Assembly: GCF_923868895.1 (NCBI RefSeq)
Contig: NZ_OV350343.1
Span: 3,968,001 to 4,032,000, forward strand
Direction: 5' to 3'
Source: Halomonas sp. TD01
GTDB taxonomy: Bacteria > Pseudomonadota > Gammaproteobacteria > Pseudomonadales > Halomonadaceae
DNA length: 64,000 nucleotides
Below the pieces are notes generated by a model. The model was not told the origin of the DNA and ran no database searches. It saw only the letters and a list, made by a program, of their open reading frames with translations. Position numbers and translations under genes: made by a program. Shown piece by piece: positions 18,934 through 28,509 of the stretch; within the stretch, counting starts at the first letter, position 1; the number at the start of each line of letters is the position of its first letter.

Positions 18934-19773
18934 TTAACCGTAACGACCGGAGATATAGTCTTCGGTTTTTTTCTGTGCAGGGGTTGAGAACATCACTTTG
19001 GTATCGTTGTACTCGATGATTTCTCCTAAGTGGAAAAATGCCGTGTAGTCGGCTACTCGTGCGGCTTGCTGCATATTATGCGTCACGGTAACAATGGTGA
19101 ACTGCTCTTTCAGTTTATCCATCAGATCTTCGATCGTTGCTGTAGAGATCGGATCCAATGCAGAGGTAGGTTCATCCATTAAAATAACGTCCGGCTGAAC
19201 GGCTATCGCCCGGGCAATACACAGACGCTGCTGCTGGCCACCGGATAATGAGGTACCTGGCTCCTGAAGTTTATCTTTCACTTCGTTCCACAGGCCTGCA
19301 TCACGCAGTGCTTTCTCAACAAGCTCGTCCTGATCTGCCTTGCGACTTACTAGGTCATGCATACGCGGTGCGTAGGCAATGTTTTCGTAGATCGACTTAG
19401 GAAAAGGGTTCGGCTTCTGAAAGACCATGCCAACGCGACGTCGCAGCGCCACTTCATCCATCTTAGAAGCATTGACGTCCTGCCCATCCATTTCGACCAG
19501 CCCCTCGGTGTGAACGCTAGGAATCAGGTCATTCATGCGGTTAAGGCAGCGCAAAAAGGTCGATTTACCGCACCCCGAAGGGCCAATCAGCGCGGTCACA
19601 TTCTTCTGAAACAGATCAATATTCAGTCCTTTTAACGCTTGGGTTTTGCCGTACCACAGGTTCAAATCGCGAACGCGGATACTTAAATCATGGCAAGCCT
19701 TTTCATTACGCGTATAAGGCTGCCCCACGTCGGGCAGGTTCTGCTGGTTCATTACAGGTGCATGGCTGTTCAT
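18934..19773 (-). CDS. pstB: Phosphate ABC transporter ATP-binding protein PstB
   Basis: 279-residue ATPase of the high-affinity phosphate importer. Walker A is GPSGCGKST, the ABC signature is [14 protein letters not shown] and Walker B is [12 protein letters not shown]. The N-terminal 25 residues are a polar extension. It follows pstA by 26 bp. phoU, which often follows pstB, is absent here; a strong terminator comes directly after the stop codon. Confidence 0.97.
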   Translation of the reverse strand: MNSHAPVMNQQNLPDVGQPYTRNEKACHDLSIRVRDLNLWYGKTQALKGLNIDLFQKNVTALIGPSGCGKSTFLRCLNRMNDLIPSVHTEGLVEMDGQDVNASKMDEVALRRRVGMVFQKPNPFPKSIYENIAYAPRMHDLVSRKADQDELVEKALRDAGLWNEVKDKLQEPGTSLSGGQQQRLCIARAIAVQPDVILMDEPTSALDPISTATIEDLMDKLKEQFTIVTVTHNMQQAARVADYTAFFHLGEIIEYNDTKVMFSTPAQKKTEDYISGRYG

Positions 19774-19799
19774 AGTAATGTCCTCTATGACGTGCTGGC

Positions 19800-20966
19800 C
19801 TACCAGCGACGCTCAAATTTCTTACGTAGTACAACGGCAAAGGCGTTGAGTGAGATAAGTATGGTGAGCAGCACTAAAATACCGCCGGCGGTTTTTTCCA
19901 CAAACGCCTGCTCTGGCTCACCTGACCAGGTAAATATTTGAGCTGGCATTACCGTTGCAGCATTAGTAAATGAGGCCCCCACATCAGGGATAAATGCCAC
20001 CATACCAACAATAATCAGAGGAGCTGTTTCACCCATCGCCTGTGCCAAACCGATGATGGAACCGGTCATGATGCCAGGCATCGCCAAGGGAAGAACATGG
20101 TCACGAACTACCTGCCAACGTGAACACCCTACCCCAAACGCCGCATGACGAATAGAATCCGGCACGCTGCGCAGCGCCGTACGCGTAGAAATAATAATCA
20201 CCGGCAGTGTCATTAGCGCCAAGGTCATACCACCTGCGAGAGGCGAAGAACGTGGCACTCCAAAGAAGTTGATAAAAATCGCCAAGCCCAACAAACCGAA
20301 TAAAATCGAAGGTATTGCGGCTAGGTTATTGATATTGATTTCAATCGCTTGGGTAAAGCGGTTATCTGGCGCAAATTCTTCTAAATAAATCGCGGTCATT
20401 ACGCCGATGGGAAACGCAATCAACAGGGTGACGATCATCGTCATCACCGTGCCAACAACAGCCGATAAAATACCAGCATTCTCGGCAATTTTTGAATCAC
20501 CAGAGCCGAAGAACGTTTTATTAAAGCGTAAATCGACTTGACCTGCTGCTACGCGTTCGTCAATTTCCGCCTTTTCTTGATCACTAAGGCGGTTTCGATG
20601 CCCTTTTAGGTATTGGTCCACTTCACTATTTGCCAACATCCAGCGCTGTTCTGACGTGCCGATCAACTCAGGGTTATTACGCAGTTGAAGCGGGATAACT
20701 CGCACCACAGTGCGGCTAATCAGCGGTATCAAATCTTCATCAAATGCTTGGCGGCCATCGCGGCTAGCTTCTTCTGAATAACGAATTTCCGTATTGATAT
20801 ACGCCTGCTGAAAAGCGGGCAACCCTTTACTCAACATATCAGCAAAGAACAGCACCAAAAACAGACCTGCTAAACCCAGCGCCCCCATGGATACCCACTT
20901 CAGGCGTGCCGACTTACGGTGACGCCGCTTAAGCTGCTGGCTGATCTCGTCAAAAGTATGGCTCAT
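19800..20966 (-). CDS. pstA: Phosphate ABC transporter permease PstA
   Basis: 388-residue inner-membrane permease. After an N-terminal cytoplasmic stretch and first helix there is a large soluble insert of roughly 120 residues (about 50-170), as in the longer PstA subclass. The core permease domain follows, with the EAA-type loop [25 protein letters not shown]. It pairs with PstC to form the channel and starts 18 bp after the pstC stop. Confidence 0.95.
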   Translation of the reverse strand: MSHTFDEISQQLKRRHRKSARLKWVSMGALGLAGLFLVLFFADMLSKGLPAFQQAYINTEIRYSEEASRDGRQAFDEDLIPLISRTVVRVIPLQLRNNPELIGTSEQRWMLANSEVDQYLKGHRNRLSDQEKAEIDERVAAGQVDLRFNKTFFGSGDSKIAENAGILSAVVGTVMTMIVTLLIAFPIGVMTAIYLEEFAPDNRFTQAIEININNLAAIPSILFGLLGLAIFINFFGVPRSSPLAGGMTLALMTLPVIIISTRTALRSVPDSIRHAAFGVGCSRWQVVRDHVLPLAMPGIMTGSIIGLAQAMGETAPLIIVGMVAFIPDVGASFTNAATVMPAQIFTWSGEPEQAFVEKTAGGILVLLTILISLNAFAVVLRKKFERRW

Positions 20967-20984
20967 CGAATCAGTTCCTCGGCG

Positions 20985-22235
20985 TTACAGGTTATTTACG
21001 CGGTATTTTTCACGGAAGCGGCGAATCATTAAGACTGACACTAGGTTGAGCGTCAGTGTCACCGCGAACAGCACCAAGCCCAGGGCAAACGCTGAGAGCG
21101 TTTCGGCACTTTCAAATTCCTGATCACCAGTGAGAGCCGCCACAATGCGCACAGTCACCGTCGTCATGTCCTCTAATGGATTAGCTGTCAGATTCGGTCG
21201 CATACCCGCGGCCATCACCACAATCATCGTTTCGCCCAGCGCTCGTGACATACCAAGCAATGACGCGGAGATAATTCCTGGTAAGGCAGCAGGTATCACA
21301 ACATCACGGATGGTTTCACCTTTGGTCATACCCAATGCGAGCGAACCTTGGCGCATACTGTCTGGTACAGAGTTAATGACGTCGTCAGAAAGTGATGAGA
21401 TAAACGGGATAATCATAATTCCCATCACTACACCGGGTGCGACGGCATTGTTATAAGAGGCATCTAAACCAAAGAACCCCGCAATGTTTACTATAATTGG
21501 GGCAACGGTAATGGCAGCAAAGAAGCCATACACCACGGTTGGAATGCCCGCTAACACTTCAAGTACAGGCTTAGCGACAGTTCGAACCCTAGCAGGCGCA
21601 TATTCCGACATATAAATAGCAGAGAGCAGTCCGACCGGCACTGCCACCAACATCGCAATAGCGGTGATCATAAAGGTGCCCGCAAATAGCGGCACTGAAC
21701 CAAACTCTGCACCACTGCCGTCACCACGTCCTGCCGATGCTAAAAAGCTCGCACCTGGATTCCATGTTGTGCCGGTAATGAACTCCCAGAAGCTATGCAT
21801 CTGAAAAAAGCGTAAAGCTTCTGAAATAATTGAGAACAGTATTCCGAAGGTTGTGAAAATCGAGATTAGAGCCGCGCCAGCTAGAATCCACCGGATAACG
21901 CGTTCAATGGCTTGGCGCGCGTGGAACTGAGGTTTTACCTGAGCAACACCTACGGCGAGACCGGCGGCGGCCACCACAAGACTAGCGGCAAACAAATACA
22001 ACGGGGGAATATCAGCGCCTAGCAGTAATAAAAGCAAAGAGCCGACCGCACCCACTAACACTGCTGGTCCTGCCGTTGAGAGGACAGCAAACCATGCATA
22101 CTGATCTGGCTGCGCATACATCGCAGTACCTGACGCGCGTACACGGGAAGCCTTTGCGCGGCCAATAAAGAAGGCCACTAGCCCAAGCAGCAAGAGCACA
22201 GTGCAAAAGAGTAGAAGTAGCTGGTTAGTTTGCAT
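20985..22235 (-). CDS. pstC: Phosphate ABC transporter permease PstC
   Basis: 416-residue permease, longer than the E. coli protein because of extra N-terminal helices before the core. The EAA loop QGSLALGMTKGETIRDVVIP and the following LLGMSRALGETMIVVMAAG are clear. It begins the pstCAB transcription unit: its own Pho box and -10 lie upstream (22278-22311), separated from pstS by a hairpin. Confidence 0.95.
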   Translation of the reverse strand: MQTNQLLLLFCTVLLLLGLVAFFIGRAKASRVRASGTAMYAQPDQYAWFAVLSTAGPAVLVGAVGSLLLLLLGADIPPLYLFAASLVVAAAGLAVGVAQVKPQFHARQAIERVIRWILAGAALISIFTTFGILFSIISEALRFFQMHSFWEFITGTTWNPGASFLASAGRGDGSGAEFGSVPLFAGTFMITAIAMLVAVPVGLLSAIYMSEYAPARVRTVAKPVLEVLAGIPTVVYGFFAAITVAPIIVNIAGFFGLDASYNNAVAPGVVMGIMIIPFISSLSDDVINSVPDSMRQGSLALGMTKGETIRDVVIPAALPGIISASLLGMSRALGETMIVVMAAGMRPNLTANPLEDMTTVTVRIVAALTGDQEFESAETLSAFALGLVLFAVTLTLNLVSVLMIRRFREKYRVNNL

Positions 22236-22277
22236 CGAATTTCTCTCGCATCACCTAATGAAATCGTGTTGGCGACC

Positions 22278-22311
22278 ACTTTGGAGTAAAAACATGACAG
22301 CAATGTGACAA
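22278..22311 (-). promoter_or_regulatory. Pho box and -10 element upstream of pstC
   Basis: Minus strand TTGTCAC-ATTG-CTGTCAT (22294-22311), the 7-4-7 PhoB box geometry, then 10 nt and CAAAGT (22278-22283). The same 10-nt spacing and the same CAAAGT hexamer occur in front of pstS. Confidence 0.8.
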
Positions 22312-22340
22312 ACGCCAAGTTAAAGCCAACTCAAACTAAA

Positions 22341-22366
22341 AGGCCGGTAGCTTGTGCTACCGGCCT
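22341..22366 (-). terminator. Hairpin between pstS and pstC
   Basis: Perfect 11-bp stem AGGCCGGTAGC with a 4-nt loop, followed on the minus strand by TTTTAG. It lies 21 bp after the pstS stop. It probably terminates or attenuates the pstS transcript, allowing more PstS than permease. Confidence 0.8.
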
Positions 22367-22386
22367 CTTATATTAAGCGTTCTAAC

Positions 22387-23400
22387 TTACTTCAGGTCTT
22401 CAACAGTTAACTGGGCACGATCAGCAACGCGCTGACGAGCTTGCTCACGCTCAGCTTCGGGCAGCGGGATTAGTCCGATGTCAACTAGATAGCCATCATT
22501 ACCAATCATAAGCTCTTCCATAAACATGTTGGCATAGTCATACATTGGTGGCACTTCGTCAGCGTGCTGGTTCTTGAGGTAGAACCACAGTGAGCGAGCA
22601 ACCGGGTATTCGCCAGAACTAATAGCTTCAACTTCTGGTTCAACGCTATTGATAGACGCGCCCTGGATAGTATCCGGGTTTTCAGTCAAGAAAGAGTATC
22701 CAAAGATACCGAACGCTTTAGTATCTTCAGACAAACGCTGAACGATCAAGTTATCGTTTTCGCCTGCATCGATATAAACGCCGTCTGAGCGGATTTCGGT
22801 ATAACCTTCGTCACCGTAGGCACCCATCTCTTCAGAGACAACTTCCATTACCAGCTCTTCAAAAGCATCGCGGGTTCCAGAGGTCGTGGGCGGCCCATAG
22901 ATAGAGATCTCACGATCCGGTAGAGAATCGTCGATTTCACTCCAGTTGGTGTAAGGGTTATCAACCAGCTCACCATCAACGGGGACCTGAGCGGCAACTG
23001 CTAGGAAAATATGTTCTAGGGTAAAGTCTGCTGCGTCGTTTTCAACTGATTGTCCAAGAACGATACCGTCAGAACCGATTTTAGCTTCGGTGATATCGGT
23101 AACGCCGTTCTCTTCACAGCGCTCAAATTCAGATGGCTTCATACGACGTGAAGCATTGGTGATATCGGGCGTGCCTTCACCTACACCATTACAGAACAAG
23201 CGCAAACCGCCACCCGAACCTGTCGACTCAATCACAGGTGTAGGGTTACCGGTAGTCGCACCGAACTCTTCAGTAACGTAGCTGGCAAACGGATAAACGG
23301 TACTGGAACCTACGATGCGGATCTGGTCACGAGCCTGGGCAACACCGGCAACGCTCATTACGGCAGCCGCTATCACGGTCGTTTTTAGAATACGGTTCAT
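22387..23400 (-). CDS. pstS: Periplasmic phosphate-binding protein PstS
   Basis: 337-residue substrate-binding protein with a Sec signal peptide (MNRILKTTVIAAAVMSVAGVAQA, written here only to mark its ending at the ARDQ cleavage region). The mature start RIVGSSTVYPFA and the phosphate-contact stretch ESTGSGGGLRLFCNG follow, and STSGTRDAF-like TTSGTRDAFEELV is further on. The ATG at 23400 has AGGAG eight bases upstream. It captures phosphate for PstCAB and is preceded by a three-half-site Pho box. Confidence 0.96.
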   Translation of the reverse strand: MNRILKTTVIAAAVMSVAGVAQARDQIRIVGSSTVYPFASYVTEEFGATTGNPTPVIESTGSGGGLRLFCNGVGEGTPDITNASRRMKPSEFERCEENGVTDITEAKIGSDGIVLGQSVENDAADFTLEHIFLAVAAQVPVDGELVDNPYTNWSEIDDSLPDREISIYGPPTTSGTRDAFEELVMEVVSEEMGAYGDEGYTEIRSDGVYIDAGENDNLIVQRLSEDTKAFGIFGYSFLTENPDTIQGASINSVEPEVEAISSGEYPVARSLWFYLKNQHADEVPPMYDYANMFMEELMIGNDGYLVDIGLIPLPEAEREQARQRVADRAQLTVEDLK

Positions 23401-23445
23401 GCGAAATACTCCTGTCGATGTAAGGTTTTGGCCTTCGCAAGACGT

Positions 23446-23489
23446 ACTTTGCACCGCTTCGATGACAACTTTGTGACACGACGTGACAT
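23446..23489 (-). promoter_or_regulatory. Pho box and -10 element upstream of pstS
   Basis: Minus strand GTGTCAC-AAAG-TTGTCAT (23462-23479) is a good PhoB box. A third half-site ATGTCAC (23483-23489) lies just upstream with 3-nt spacing. CAAAGT at 23446-23451, 10 nt downstream, fits a PhoB-dependent -10. Expression should rise under phosphate limitation. Confidence 0.85.
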
Positions 23490-23529
23490 CACAAAAATTT
23501 TTAATCCGAGGTACCGCATAACACTAGTA

Positions 23530-24261
23530 CTAAATTAACAGCCCCAACGCAGCCAACGTACATAACCCAAGCGAGGCGCCTTGCAGTAACCGCCTATCCA
23601 ACCGGTGGGCAACCGCGTCTGCCAGCCCATTACCGATCAACACGGCAGGTAGAAACGTCAATGCCAATTTAAAATGCCAAGCGGACACTTGGCCTGCGAA
23701 CGCTAATGTGGTGAGCGTTAAAAGAGACGTCAAAATAAAGAAAGCGGCTAAATTGCCGCGCAGGCGATCCGGTGGAAAACCATGCATTAGCAAAACGATG
23801 GGAGGGCCACCGATGGCAGCCACCGTGCCGAAGATTCCTGACAGCACGCCTGCCAGGAACAGCGTCACACGGTTCACGGGGGGATGAAAACGAAACAGCG
23901 TTACTATCACAGCAAACAACACGATAGCGGCGATCAGTTTTTCGAGCACCACTAACGGAGCAGTTAACAATAACCAAATGCCCAGCGCATTCCCCGGCAA
24001 GCGTCCAATCAATGCAATGCCAATAGCATCCATGCGTATTTCTTGCCAGTAGTGGCGCACCATCAGCAACGAAACAGTGAATCCAAACAGTACGAGAACA
24101 ACCGGCACCAAGCGCGGCTCTAGCATCAATAGTAGCGGCGCCCCTACCACCGCCAAACCGAAACCTGTCGCACGCTGTACGAAAGCACCCAGCATCAATA
24201 CAGCTGAACAGGCTAGCCATACGCCAAGTGGCATGTTAACCCACGCCAGTAGGCTATTCAT
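23530..24261 (-). CDS. TauE/SafE family membrane transporter
   Basis: 243-residue hydrophobic protein with about seven to eight membrane helices. It has the family-type motif QRATGFGLAVVGAPLL near the N terminus and a related half-repeat ASGIFGTVAAIGGPPIVLLM-like segment in the middle. TauE/SafE proteins are proposed exporters of sulfite, sulfoacetate or related anions. The substrate is not evident. It stands alone between the pst operon and an MFS gene. Confidence 0.85.
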   Translation of the reverse strand: MNSLLAWVNMPLGVWLACSAVLMLGAFVQRATGFGLAVVGAPLLLMLEPRLVPVVLVLFGFTVSLLMVRHYWQEIRMDAIGIALIGRLPGNALGIWLLLTAPLVVLEKLIAAIVLFAVIVTLFRFHPPVNRVTLFLAGVLSGIFGTVAAIGGPPIVLLMHGFPPDRLRGNLAAFFILTSLLTLTTLAFAGQVSAWHFKLALTFLPAVLIGNGLADAVAHRLDRRLLQGASLGLCTLAALGLLI

Positions 24262-24300
24262 CTAAACCGATCATCCTAGCCTTTCGAGTTGGAACACATC

Positions 24301-24352
24301 ATTAGCACGAGTCATCAGTACGAATCATCAATACCAACCATCAATACGAGTC
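24301..24352. repeat. Four tandem 13-bp repeats over the 3' end of the Bcr/CflA gene
   Basis: Units ATTAGCACGAGTC, ATCAGTACGAATC, ATCAATACCAACC and ATCAATACGAGTC follow each other without gaps. The last contains the stop codon of the transporter gene (24341-24343). Confidence 0.9.
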
Positions 24353-25534
24353 ACCGAACGCGGGCTTTCTTGTCAGCTTTCGGACGCCAATATTACCTAG
24401 TAGCGCGGCCCCTAGCATAGTGAGCACCATTGGCCACAGGTGCTCTACCTGGAACAAGCCCACCAGCACCCCAGCAATTGCCCCACAACTAAACTGGATG
24501 CCACCCAACAATGCAGTTGCCGTGGCACTGATATGTCCAAAATGATCCAATAACGCAGAAATGGCATTAGGCGTGATCAAACCAATCATGCCGGTAAACA
24601 GCATGATCAAGGGAACCACAACATATAGCGACGCCAGATTAAGCGCTGTCGCGATAACCAGCCCCAACGCTGCAATTAACTGAATCGTTAACCCCAATCG
24701 TAAATTCTGTTGTGGCGAGCGCTTACGCAGCAAATGAATATTGACGCGATTAGACAGCGCAATCACGAGCACATTGACGCCAAATACCATTGGGTAAACG
24801 CTAGGCGATAGCGAGAAGTAGTCTAGGTATAAAAATGGAGAGGCGGTTACAAAAGCAAACAGCCCAGCGAATGAAGCTGCGACAGCGCAAATGTAGCCCA
24901 TCCCCTCTTTATGACGTAGCACACTGGCGTAATTGCGTATAACTTGGCGGGGCGAAGCTGCGGGTAAGTTAGTATCTCGTGTTTCGGGTAAACGCGTACC
25001 TAGCAGCCAAAGCAAAAACCCTGCGTAAGCGGCCAAAAATACAAATATCAGCCACCAACCCGCAATGTGCAGCAAGACACTACCCACGGCAGGTGCCACC
25101 AATGGCGCAAGCATCATGATCATAGCCATCGTTGACATGACTTTAGCGGCTTCACGTCCGCTGAAACAGTCGCGCACAATCGCCGCTGAGTTCACCACAC
25201 AAGCGCCGCCGCCCAGTGCTTGAATAAATCGCCACACCAGCAAAGAGGTCAAACTATCGACGGTGGTGATCATTAAGCTCGCGAGCATAAACACCACCAA
25301 GCCACTGAGCAAAACAGGCTTACGCCCCACCCTGTCCGATAGCGGCCCAAAGCACAGCTGACCTATTGCGAACCCAAATAAAAACATACTGATAGAGAGT
25401 TCAGTATGGTGAATACTCGCGTTGATGTTTTCTGCCAGTATCCCCATGGCCGGTAAATAAGCATCAATTGCAAACGGCGCAAGCGCTGTATTGGCCGCCA
25501 CCAACAGCGCCACCCGACGAGGATTAAGTTCCAT
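24341..25534 (-). CDS. Bcr/CflA family drug resistance MFS transporter
   Basis: 397-residue drug:proton antiporter with twelve predicted helices. The motif GQLCFGPLSDRVGRKPVLLSG after helix 2 (motif A) is visible, as are FAIDAYLPAM in helix 1 and MMLAPLVAPAVGS, both typical of Bcr/CflA. I chose the ATG at 25534, with AAGGA five bases upstream; two further in-frame starts lie up to 25555. No regulator is adjacent. The drug spectrum cannot be predicted. Confidence 0.9.
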   Translation of the reverse strand: MELNPRRVALLVAANTALAPFAIDAYLPAMGILAENINASIHHTELSISMFLFGFAIGQLCFGPLSDRVGRKPVLLSGLVVFMLASLMITTVDSLTSLLVWRFIQALGGGACVVNSAAIVRDCFSGREAAKVMSTMAMIMMLAPLVAPAVGSVLLHIAGWWLIFVFLAAYAGFLLWLLGTRLPETRDTNLPAASPRQVIRNYASVLRHKEGMGYICAVAASFAGLFAFVTASPFLYLDYFSLSPSVYPMVFGVNVLVIALSNRVNIHLLRKRSPQQNLRLGLTIQLIAALGLVIATALNLASLYVVVPLIMLFTGMIGLITPNAISALLDHFGHISATATALLGGIQFSCGAIAGVLVGLFQVEHLWPMVLTMLGAALLGNIGVRKLTRKPAFGDSY

Positions 25535-25675
25535 AAACATCCTTGAAGTAGGCATTAGACAGCGGAGAATGCCGCTGAATTGATAGGCCGCTAATCATAA
25601 TCGATTTCAATTCATTTGTCGGTCACTGTTCGTCGCGCAATGCCCTTGCTAAAGTAGCCAAATGACAACTGTCAC

Positions 25676-25714
25676 AACGACAACTAGCTCAACGACAACT
25701 AGCTCAACGACAAC
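25676..25714. repeat. Tandem 15-bp repeat (2.6 copies) upstream of the transaldolase gene
   Basis: AACGACAACTAGCTC at 25676-25690 and 25691-25705, then a partial AACGACAAC. It lies directly before the ribosome binding site of tal, so copy number could alter the leader. Confidence 0.95.
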
Positions 25715-25726
25715 AAGGAACGATGC

Positions 25727-26665
25727 ATGGCCACTAGCCTACTAACTCAATTAAAAGAGATGACCACGGTTGTCGCTGACACCGGCGACCTTGAGGCTAT
25801 CCGCCGCTTTCAACCGCAAGATGCCACAACCAACCCCTCGCTTATCTTGCAAGCTGCCCAGCAAGAAGACCGACGCGCACGACTTGCCAGCATTGCCAAA
25901 GAAAGCACCGACCTTGAAGACGCGGTAGATCGCGTGGCTGTCGATATTGGTAGCGAAATCAGTGAACTGGTACCTGGCTACGTTTCGACTGAAGTCAGTG
26001 CCCGACTATCGTTTGACCGTGATGCCACCATTGCCAAAGCGCACTCATTGATTGAGCGATACGCCCAGCATGGAGTAGGCCCAGAGCGTATTTTGATCAA
26101 AATGGCGTCGACATGGGAAGGTATCCAAGCCGCTCGCCAACTTGAACGCGATGGTATTCGCACTAACTTAACTCTGTTATTTGGCTTCGCCCAGGCGCAG
26201 GCCTGTGCAGATGCTGGCGCAACACTTATTTCACCGTTCGTAGGCCGTATTCTCGACTGGCATAAAGCCAAAGATCCTGACACGGATTTTAGTGGCGCCA
26301 ATGATCCAGGCGTGCGGTCTGTTAAGCGCATTTACGACTACTACAAAGGCCATGGCTACCCCACCATCGTTATGGGCGCAAGCTTCAGAAACGTGGGTGA
26401 GATTCAGGCACTCGCCGGCTGTGATCGTTTGACGATATCCCCCGCACTACTAAACGAGTTAGACGAACTAAAAGGCGAGTTGCCGCAACAGCTCATTCCT
26501 CAGGCGGCTAGCAGCGCACCGAGTGAAGCGTTATCGCAGGCAGATTTCCGCTGGGCGATGAATGAAGATGAGATGGCGACGGACAAACTGGCAGAAGGTA
26601 TTCGCAAGTTTATGGCCGACCAACGCAAGCTCGAAGAACTGCTCAGTAAGCTTCGCAGCGACTAA
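25727..26665 (+). CDS. tal: Transaldolase
   Basis: 312-residue class I transaldolase of the non-oxidative pentose phosphate pathway, moving a dihydroxyacetone unit between sugar phosphates. It contains [10 protein letters not shown] near the N terminus, the Schiff-base lysine in [12 protein letters not shown], and [32 protein letters not shown] lies seven bases before the ATG. The C terminus is about five residues shorter than the E. coli enzyme. Monocistronic, with a terminator after it. Confidence 0.96.
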   Translation: MATSLLTQLKEMTTVVADTGDLEAIRRFQPQDATTNPSLILQAAQQEDRRARLASIAKESTDLEDAVDRVAVDIGSEISELVPGYVSTEVSARLSFDRDATIAKAHSLIERYAQHGVGPERILIKMASTWEGIQAARQLERDGIRTNLTLLFGFAQAQACADAGATLISPFVGRILDWHKAKDPDTDFSGANDPGVRSVKRIYDYYKGHGYPTIVMGASFRNVGEIQALAGCDRLTISPALLNELDELKGELPQQLIPQAASSAPSEALSQADFRWAMNEDEMATDKLAEGIRKFMADQRKLEELLSKLRSD

Positions 26666-26719
26666 TTCGATTGCTAACTACGCTGCCCTATTGACATAAA
26701 AATAACCGGCAACAAAATC

Positions 26720-26759
26720 AAAAAGGCCCTCTAGGATTTTTTCTTAGGGGGCCTTTTTT
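26720..26759. terminator. Bidirectional terminator between tal and the STAS gene
   Basis: AAAAAGGCCC...GGGCCTTTTTT with a middle bulge/loop region. T runs are present on both strands, suiting the convergent tal and STAS genes. Confidence 0.9.
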
Positions 26760-26802
26760 AGTTGATGCTTTGCTCTTTAAACTTACATGTTGATGAAGCG
26801 CA

Positions 26803-27318
26803 TTAGTGAATCGTTGAGTTTTGCGCTTCGAGCATTTCCACCAGCGGTTGAAACTGCTCGCGGTTATGCTCGTTCATATGCATCAGAATTCGATGAGCCT
26901 CTAAAATACGTTCGCGCAGGCCCTCCTCGTCAGCAGGCTCAGCAGGCAACTCTTCTAGCGCCGTTGTTAGTTTCGACGCTTGCTGCAAAGGCGCTTCCAT
27001 CAACGTAAAAAAGCGCGCAAACCCCATCACATCCAGCATTTTTCGTACATCTGGATTATCAGCAATGATAGTGGGTGGATGCTCTAAACGCCCTTTCACC
27101 GCCATAGCAACTTTGGCAAGAAAGCCCAACGCTGTCGAATCAACATTCGTTGCTTCGCGCAGGTCGATCATCACTGCCATTAGCCCAGGCGTTTCAGCAA
27201 GGCGCTGCGCTTGGGTATCAAGCGTGGCGCACAGCGTTAAGCGCACGTCACCACATAATTTTAAAACAAAAACACCGGAGTCGAACGCCGCTTTAATGCG
27301 GCCTTCTTCAATCAGCAT
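26803..27318 (-). CDS. STAS domain anti-sigma factor antagonist (HsbA-like)
   Basis: 171-residue protein. Residues about 1-110 form a STAS domain with the phosphorylatable motif region DLREATNVDSTALGFLAKV; the C-terminal 60 residues are helical and acidic. It resembles the HsbA-type partner of a PP2C phosphatase in pseudomonads, where phosphorylation state decides binding to an anti-sigma factor or diguanylate cyclase. The ATG at 27318 overlaps the stop of the phosphatase gene upstream, so the two are coupled. The target here is unknown. Confidence 0.85.
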   Translation of the reverse strand: MLIEEGRIKAAFDSGVFVLKLCGDVRLTLCATLDTQAQRLAETPGLMAVMIDLREATNVDSTALGFLAKVAMAVKGRLEHPPTIIADNPDVRKMLDVMGFARFFTLMEAPLQQASKLTTALEELPAEPADEEGLRERILEAHRILMHMNEHNREQFQPLVEMLEAQNSTIH

Positions 27319-28501
27319 GACCAAATCCGCTCACCATCATGATTGTCAGGTCGTCGGGTAAAGCATCGCGGTCTTGGTTCGCCTCATTATCCGCATCGCC
27401 TTCTATAAGGAGGGAGTTGGTGTTGGCTAGCCGGTCGCGCAACTGCTCAAGCGTGACACTTTCGCTTACTAATTGCTCAAGTTCCTTGAGCCGCGTGTCG
27501 AGCGTCTTACCCGGCAAGCATTCCAATACACCGTCTGAACACAGCCATAAATGAAAATCGGCCGGTAAAGTACAGCTGAGCGAAGGATACTCTACATCTG
27601 GAAAAAGACCTACTGGCATTCCTTCACCTGCCAGACGCACTAGCTTACCACCAGACACTAGCAATGGCATAGGAAGCTGTGCACCGAGCGAATAGTGAAG
27701 TGTTCGCGCCTCGTGGTCAATAACACCAACAAACAAGGTCGCGTGTTTGCCAATATCAGTATCCTGCAATTCTCGGTTTAATGCCGCCAACCAGTTGGGT
27801 GCCAACCGTTCTGGCGATTGACCATCCCACTCATTAAGCCACCGGTTACACAGATACTTGAGCAACACGGTAACAAACGCAGATGACGCACCATGACCCG
27901 ATACATCGGCAAAGTAGAACGCGCTATAGCGATCGTTATAGCGCTGATAGTCAAGGAAATCTCCTGACAAATATAGCGATGGGGCAAACCAGTAATCGTA
28001 GTACACACCGTTGATTATTTTGGGATGAACAGGCAGTAAACGTCGCTGAATATGCCCACCGCTCTGTTGATCCATCCTCAGCAAGGCCAAGTGCGTTTCA
28101 AGGCTTTCGTTTAATTCAGCCAGCCGCTCTCGGTCTCGATCTCGCTCCTGAGCCAATGTGTGCAGCTCAATGGCTTTGCGAATCATCCGGCGCAACAATT
28201 CTGCGTGGCGCAGCGGGTGGACAATATAGTCAACCAAACCAACGTCAACGGCTTTGATTAAGTCCGCGTCCTGACGAGAATCACTGACGACTAAGGTAGG
28301 CAAACGATGGGTTAGCTGCGACCACTGCTGGCGCGGCACTGCTCTTGCATGAGCCACGATAAGCGCGGTGTCAGCGGGCAAATTGTCAATATTTTCCGCT
28401 GCAAATACCCATAAGCCATCACACGTAATCGCTTCTGCTAGCGCGTCACGCTCTTGCCCCGGCTCATCGATCACCGCGATCAACTGCTTGGAATGATCCA
28501 T
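27308..28501 (-). CDS. Response regulator-like PP2C/SpoIIE phosphatase (HsbR-like)
   Basis: 397 residues. The N-terminal 120 form a receiver-like domain, then a short coiled coil (HTLAQERDRDRERLAELNES), then a SpoIIE/PP2C phosphatase domain with the metal-binding blocks YLSGDFLDY, FYFADVSGHGASS and LCSDGVLE, and DDLTIMM at the end. The receiver lacks an aspartate in the expected phosphorylation strand (TALIVAHARAVP), and the usual switch lysine is replaced (DYIVHPLR), so it is probably not phosphorylated. The ATG at 28501 has GAGG upstream. It should dephosphorylate the STAS protein encoded next. Confidence 0.87.
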   Translation of the reverse strand: MDHSKQLIAVIDEPGQERDALAEAITCDGLWVFAAENIDNLPADTALIVAHARAVPRQQWSQLTHRLPTLVVSDSRQDADLIKAVDVGLVDYIVHPLRHAELLRRMIRKAIELHTLAQERDRDRERLAELNESLETHLALLRMDQQSGGHIQRRLLPVHPKIINGVYYDYWFAPSLYLSGDFLDYQRYNDRYSAFYFADVSGHGASSAFVTVLLKYLCNRWLNEWDGQSPERLAPNWLAALNRELQDTDIGKHATLFVGVIDHEARTLHYSLGAQLPMPLLVSGGKLVRLAGEGMPVGLFPDVEYPSLSCTLPADFHLWLCSDGVLECLPGKTLDTRLKELEQLVSESVTLEQLRDRLANTNSLLIEGDADNEANQDRDALPDDLTIMMVSGFGHAD

Positions 28502-28509
28502 ATTAAGCC

